Assembly: GCA_030267565.1 (NCBI GenBank)
Contig: BRXU01000005.1
Location: 660,001 to 724,000 of the forward strand
Direction: 5' to 3'
DNA: 64,000 nucleotides
Source: Pleodorina starrii
Taxonomy: Eukaryota; Chlorophyta; Chlorophyceae; Chlamydomonadales; Volvocaceae
Shown: piece by piece, positions 58,964 to 64,000 of the stretch
Numbering within the stretch: the stretch's first letter is position 1
How the letters are laid out: every line of letters begins with the position of its first letter
Program-made: the position numbers and the translations under genes
The notes under the pieces: model-generated
Seen by the model: only the letters and a program-made list of their open reading frames with translations
What the model was told of the DNA's origin: nothing
The model's database searches: none

Positions 58964-60361
58964 GTGTGTGTGTGTGTGTGGTGGGGGATGGGGAAGGGGG
59001 TGTGTGTTTGGGTTCCGGAGCGCGAGTCCGTAGTCTGATGGCGGGGCGGGGGCACACGTTAGGTGCCGCCGGGGGCTGACTCATCCCATCTGGACACGAC
59101 TTGTTCGGTTCGGTCGGGGGTATGCATGGGCTTGAGATTGTGCATGCCGGCCGTGCGCGTGCCGCACTCGTTGACGTGGTTCACGCTGCGCTTGGCAGCT
59201 CCGATAAGAGGAGGACTCGACAAGCTCGGTTCTGCCTTAATTGCGCTGCATTGGGGACATCATTGCAGGGCCCTCGACTAGGGAGGCAGCCGAGTGCTGC
59301 AAGGCATGGCAACTGCAGTCGGCGGGGCTGCAATACCGCATTACGTCGCGGATAGTCGCTGCGACCCCGAGGGTGGTGGTATCGTAAATCATATGTGGGC
59401 CGCCGGCTGCTGGTCTGCTGGTTGATGTCACCGCCGCGGGCCACAAGGGGCTGCAGGTGCACCGCCGCCGTCCGCGGCGAGAACGAGCTGATCGATAAAC
59501 CGTTTCAACCGAAATTTTTTGGCGAATCGTGAGACCCGGGGCCCCCGGCTCGTACGGGTAGTTGTTTGGGTATTGGGTCACGCACCCCCCCCCCCAATTA
59601 CCGTATGCAACATCCACTCGCAGAGTTGACCCTAAGGAATCACCGGAGCAAAGAGCTTAGACCGTCGTTGGGCTCTGCGGTCCGCACCCTTTACCCGGTA
59701 CGGTACGGTACTGCAGCGCCTGCGTGGCGGTCCGAGGCCCGCAGGCACTGCAGTTGGCGCGACTAGAACTGAGCAATTCCTGGCGATCACGAGTGCCGTA
59801 CAGGCAGCCCGATCGTTCTGCTGCTCATGAGCATAGATCTGCGGGTGACGCCTCTAAAGCATTTTATGGTGGGCCTACCCGTCAACTGTTCTAGACGCTT
59901 TTGGGGCGGGGCCCCAGCGCGAAGTGCACAGGGGGGCCCCGCCCTGTCGCCGTAGCGCCTCTAATTTGCTAGGGAAGAGGAGGCCTTACCTCGAACCAGC
60001 GTAGCTAGAGAAGGGGAGACCCTACCTCGACTAAAATGTCCGTCGCCATAGCGCCTCTAGCGTTGATGATTGTACCCCACGCTCACACTGGGGTGTCGGT
60101 TGCTGACTCGCTCAGCGGCAAACCTCATACCTGACGTGACGGCGCCTTAGTCATAAGGGCAGGCCTGGCGGTTGGCGTATGGGCTGCTGGATAGCTCGAT
60201 ATTATTGAGCAAGCCGTCGCCAATGTCAGCGCGGGCAACACTGTCCCGCGCCTTTGAATGTCCTGCCGCCGAACGAAAGCGCGCCGCCTCCCCCCCGCTT
60301 CCGTCATGACCAGGTCAGAACTGCTGCCAAGATAGTGGTAAGGCACCGAAGTGATCCGCAG

Positions 60362-60494
60362 TGCTCGCATTGCCCTGCAGTTCTCGCATTGCCCTGCAGT
60401 TCTCGCATTGCCCTGCAGTTCTCGCATTGCCCTGCAGTTCTCGCTTTGCCCTGCGGTTCTCGCAGCGCCATGCAGTTCTCGCAGCGCTGACTCA
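60362..60494. repeat. 19-bp minisatellite (TTCTCGCATTGCCCTGCAG), about 7 copies
   Basis: Four near-perfect units are followed by three that drift (CTTTGCCCTGCGG, CAGCGCCATGCAG, CAGCGCTGACTCA). Each unit contains a PstI-like CTGCAG. It is noncoding; the minus-strand reading is only a repeat artefact. Confidence 0.9.
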
Positions 60495-60563
60495 TGCAGG
60501 GCGGCTTCAGGAGGCGGCGCAATCCACAACGCGCAGCGGGGCGGCAGGGGCCCCTACAGCTTC

Positions 60564-60620
60564 ATTCCCCGCGGAGGGATCGCAACAGCGCGCGACCATG
60601 GTGCCAGCGTTACTCGCGGA
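60564..60620 (+). repeat. Dispersed repeat, copy 2
   Basis: Matches 53095-53149 across the GGATCGCAACAGCGCGCGAC core and flanking CCCCGCGG and CTCGCGG blocks. Confidence 0.75.
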
Positions 60621-61046
60621 AACCGTTATAACACCGTTCCTCGCACATTTTCGTAAATGATACTGATAGCAGGATGATACGGATTAGTCCGTCTGGAGCA
60701 ATAGAGAAAGCTATCCTTTCAGAGGGCTGCTTGATGGAGATGTGATCCGTTCCGATACGCTCCGATCGACGGCCGTCGAAACTGCGGTTGAAAGGCAGGC
60801 ATCGATCGGCGCAGCGATTATAATCAACAGCCGCGACATGCAATCTGTATGCAGTATTGAATCATAATTATTAGTAGAAGCAGGCACGTTTTAACAATCA
60901 GGAACTCAGCCTGTCCCTGTAGCTCGCGAAACAGCTGCAGTAGTTTGAATCGCTGTCCACTCGATTGCCGCGTGTCGTCGTCGAAAGCAAGCCGGCTCCA
61001 AGAGGCGAACTTAGGTCTTTTCAGTTCCCAGTTCAGTCCCAGTGCA

Positions 61047-64000
61047 ATGGCGTGGTTTCCCTCGAGCAAGCACGTCCAGCGACTTTCATGTCTGGCGTTC
61101 GTTGGCCTGCTCGTCCTGGCCGCGCTCAACCGCCGCTCGCTGACATTCGCCAGGACGCTCGAGCGCGACGGTAAGCGAGTTCCCGTCACCGTCCTCAGAG
61201 CGTCTTCCCGCCAATTCGGAGTTAGTTTGGGACGCTTTACGGACCATTATGATGACCTCTGAAGGAGGCAGGCACAATGATGCGTTTCAGGGGCCAGGCA
61301 TGCCAGCAGTCTTACTGGCGCCGCTGAGCAAATCAACTGTCCCTGGAGCTTGGGACGCCTGACAGCCTCATTACAGGCGTAGCCGATAGTAAACAAATTG
61401 ATTGACAGACCCGTGGGTCGGCGCCCCCTTCCCTGCGTGCATCCGCGTGCATCTCCACGTGCGTCCACGTCCCCAGTGTTCGGCCTCATCGCCTTTTACA
61501 TGGAGGTCAGGGACCGCGACCCCGAGTGGCGTGGCGCCATGGATAAGTGGCCGGTGCACACGTGCAACATCAGCGGGGTCTGCGAGATCGACCCATGCGG
61601 TACGTACGTTAGCGGCTCTGTGGCTGCATGGGCGCTGTTACCGCTTTGTACAATTCAGCCGAATGGCGTTCGATGGTGGGGAGATCGATGGGGACTGGTG
61701 AGGGGGAGTTGACGAAGGTTCTGACGGGGATGGCTGCTGGTCTGCACGCTTCCAAGGAGTTCATGGCGAACCCTTCCGGAGTCTGGAGCCCTCTGTAACA
61801 ACCGCAACACAACAACTGTAACAACCGCAACAAAGACCTGCGCCAGGCCGTCGAATAACGCGATGCTGACGGGGTTTGCTTGGGTAGATGCGTGCAAAGT
61901 GCGCCGTGGCTCAGCCACGGCGCGCAGGGCGGGCCGGAGGCGGGGCGGGGCTGCAGCGGCGCCCCCCTCGCCCAGGTTAGGGTTCCAACCAGGGTGGCTA
62001 TCTTATTTTGCTGAGTATCTACGGCCAGAGATACTCCTGGCTCGGAAGCGCTGAGAGTATCTGTCAGGATCTGTGCAGGAGGGGATTTTCCCGGCTAAAC
62101 ACGGCCCCGGGAGATATCATGCCCGCCTGTGAGGCCGGATTATCTAAGCCTTCAGCTTTTTGCAAGGCAAAAGTATCTTCAGATTTCCAAAATTTTCTCC
62201 CGAATATATATTCATATCTTAAGATAGCCACCCTGGTTCCAACCTGTCTGGCTCCTGCCGCCATGCCGCCATGCTGCGTTTGACATGTCGTGCCCTGCTG
62301 TGTTGCTTCCGATTTCTCCTGTGAAGGCTTCGAGTTCGATCCCGACAGGCATGATTGGGAGGGCGTGTCTTGCAGATACCAGGTACGGCATATGCGCGAG
62401 TGGGCCTGTCGCACGGGTGACTTTTTTTCCAGTTATTAGGCTTGAAATGTTGTCAACTGTTGCGAAATATATTTTCCTTTAAAACTGCAGTACGGCTGGG
62501 ACCGGAGCATCCCCCGCCTGGTCACCAACGTCCACCTGCCCAAGCGCGGCCTCACTGGGGAGCTGCCCAGGTGAGTACGGCATAAGTACGGCGCAGAGCG
62601 GCACTGCACATGTCGTACACTGAAGCGCGGTAGTGTCCCTGTTTGTGCACGCGGGAAGGGCTTGAGAGCGGTCCTTTAATCGCAGAAGCACATTGTGCCG
62701 TATAGTGAAGGTTACACCTGTGGCTTTAGCCATAGTCATCGCCCGGCCTCCCGGGGCAACAACGGCTTGAGCTTACGCCCATCGTACGAATAGATTGCAA
62801 TTGCGCGCTGCAATTTTGTCGCCGCCACATCAACCGTCTTCCACACCGTACGCGCAAGCCGAATCTCATGTCACGTCCAGCTGCCGCCTTATAACCGTAC
62901 AACCGTGCTGTTTTACTGCCGTACACACAGGAGCCTGCTAATGTTCGAGAACATCACGGAGATTGACTTTGTAGGTCCTCTCGGGTCTCGGGTTGGGGCC
63001 TTTGTGCCGTGTGCGTGCATGCGAGCGGTAATGATTCGTCCATGGGGGATAATTGGTTTGACGGTTCTTTGTCCCCGTTCCCTCGGAAATAAACGAACGG
63101 GCCCTTTTACTAAAAGCCGATCCCAAGTCCGTTCCTCCGGCATCCAGCTGCGCCGCCCCGCCTGCCGTACCTGTACGGCATTTACTGTTTGTTGCAGGAC
63201 TCCAACCAGCTGGTGGGTACGCTGCCCCGGGAGTTCGGCTGCCTCCGAAACCTGATCGAGATTGATCTTAGCGACAACCAGTTATCCGGCACCATTCCAC
63301 AGGAGTGGAACCTTCTCAACGGGTGAGTTTATCAGTCGCGGCTCGCGGGGCGAGGCCGGGCTGCCGGGTATTTCCCGATACCCCAAACACGTGGGCACGC
63401 ACGCGTGCACGCACGGCCTGCGCGCGACCACAACACCCGACGGGCGCTAAAAGGCGCAGGAACGCAGCTTGGAAAGCAAGCACGCTGTATGACCGCAGCC
63501 CCTGAGAGGGGGCCACAAGGCACAGGCCACAGGGCCGTTAGCGTGGCGAAGGGCCCACAAGCGCTGCGCCGCGACCCTCCTCCCGCCAAAAGCTCCGTGC
63601 GAAGCTCTCAGCTTCCTCGTCACGCCCGGCTCTTAGCGGGACCAGGACGTCCTTCCCCTACACTGCCCTGAAACGCTCGCTTCCCTCTCCACTGCGCACG
63701 GCACCCTCTTGCCCCAAATCCTGCTTGTACGACATCATGTACGTACGACACCCAAACTCACGCAGGCTGGTGGAGATGGAGCTCGACGGCAACCGCGGCC
63801 TGACGGGCTGTGTGCCCAACGAGTGCCCTCCCAACAACCGATTGTGCGGCAGGTTCTTTGGCACGCCCTGCCCCTCCTTCACCACCGACCCGCTCATTGG
63901 CACGGACGTCCGCGGAACACGCGTTGGGTGGGTTGGGACGTCGGGTGGGTTGGGACGTCGGAGGGAGATCTTGGGGCTTCGGGGCGACTGTGAACCGAAA
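61047..64000 (+). CDS. Leucine-rich-repeat protein with N-terminal signal sequence, 3' partial
   Basis: Proposed exons are 61047-61170, 61477-61599, 62327-62382, 62491-62570, 62931-62970, 63198-63322 and from 63766 on; phases agree throughout. Residues 1-30 hold a hydrophobic segment (LSCLAFVGLLVLAALN), a signal peptide or anchor. A Cys-containing LRR cap follows (WPVHTCNISGVCEIDPCG, then DWEGVSC). Plant-type repeats come next: VTNVHLPKRGLTGELP, ITEIDFDSNQLVGTLPREF, LIEIDLSDNQLSGTIP and LVEMELDGNRGLTGCVP. Exon 62327-62382 has a weak GAAG acceptor. It was included because it supplies the classic WxGVxC cap and restores the phase between a 1-base and a 0-base junction. The window ends inside or just after exon 7, so the rest, including any kinase or membrane segment, is not visible. 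It probably binds a ligand or wall component outside the cell. Confidence 0.8.
61990..62235. mobile_element. hAT-like MITE with 16-bp terminal inverted repeats
   Basis: The left end is CAGGGTGGCTATCTTA and the right end is its exact reverse complement. The flanks are identical 8-mers, GTTCCAAC, at 61982-61989 and 62236-62243, a perfect target-site duplication. CAGGG-type ends and 8-bp duplications are hallmarks of hAT transposons. At 246 bp with no coding capacity, it is non-autonomous. It lies in intron 2 of the LRR gene. Confidence 0.88.

Larger units (their letters stand above)
57925..61046. other. 3.1-kb repeat-rich intergenic region
   Basis: No gene is apparent. It contains a (GT)n tract, a 766-bp unit with 87-bp direct repeats (58111-58963), a 12-bp GC hairpin (59904-59944), two imperfect direct copies of a GCTAGRGAAGRGGAG-type block at about 59970-60036, a 19-bp minisatellite (60362-60494) and a dispersed-repeat copy (60564-60620). 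The right end should contain the LRR gene promoter. Confidence 0.6.

Noticed and set aside
60304..60529. Repetitive minus-strand peptide and possible CRISPR-like spacing in the 19-bp array
   Set aside because: Units are directly adjacent with no spacers, and the peptide repeat is only the minisatellite translated.

Overview
The window looks like nuclear DNA of a chlamydomonad (volvocine-type) green alga. The evidence is direct. Exons are GC-rich and full of Ala, Gly, Pro, Ser and Gln runs. Almost every gene is split by many introns with GT(G/A)AGT- or GTACG-like donors and CAG acceptors. Several genes are followed by the TGTAA polyadenylation signal typical of this group. Cell-wall style Ser-Pro rods are present, and a short TTTAGGG-type telomere-like run occurs. 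There are no bacterial operons. No tRNA, rRNA or CRISPR array was seen. All exon borders below were worked out by eye from splice consensus plus phase agreement; none has transcript support.

Layout: (1) 227-4793 (+), a low-complexity protein whose 5' end lies outside the window. (2) 6123-8893 (+), a mitochondrial-carrier-family protein with an organelle-targeting-like N-terminus. (3) 12717-20830 (+), a six-exon receptor-like kinase of about 2202 residues: signal peptide, Cys-rich ectodomain, Ser-Pro rod, one transmembrane helix, a very long disordered segment, a kinase domain and an unknown C-terminal domain. (4) 26279-28739 (-), an eight-exon protein joining an N-terminal SAP-like motif to three copies of the SPIRAL1 microtubule-binding motif. 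(5) 29449-34110 (+), a MEF2-like MADS-box regulator. (6) 34960-36486 (-), ribosomal protein eL28. (7) 37749-38781 (-), a small Tyr/Ser-rich protein. (8) 38780-39721 (+), a 312-codon open frame with codon use unlike its neighbours. (9) 41715-45293 (+), an intronless low-complexity protein. (10) 46914-52149 (+), a thirteen-exon expansin-like cell-wall protein. (11) 55883-57924 (+), an F-box-like/ankyrin-like protein. (12) 61047 to the right edge (+), a leucine-rich-repeat protein cut by the window end.

Three of these genes (receptor kinase, expansin-like, LRR) have N-terminal signal sequences and plausibly act at or outside the cell surface. This suggests, without proof, a wall/extracellular-matrix theme. 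SPIRAL1-like (microtubules), MADS-box (transcription) and eL28 (translation) are ordinary intracellular genes.

The gaps between genes hold mobile or repetitive DNA: a 246-bp hAT-like MITE with an exact 8-bp target duplication inside an LRR intron, a 766-bp unit bounded by identical 87-bp direct repeats in a (GT)n tract, a 19-bp minisatellite, and two diverged dispersed repeat pairs.
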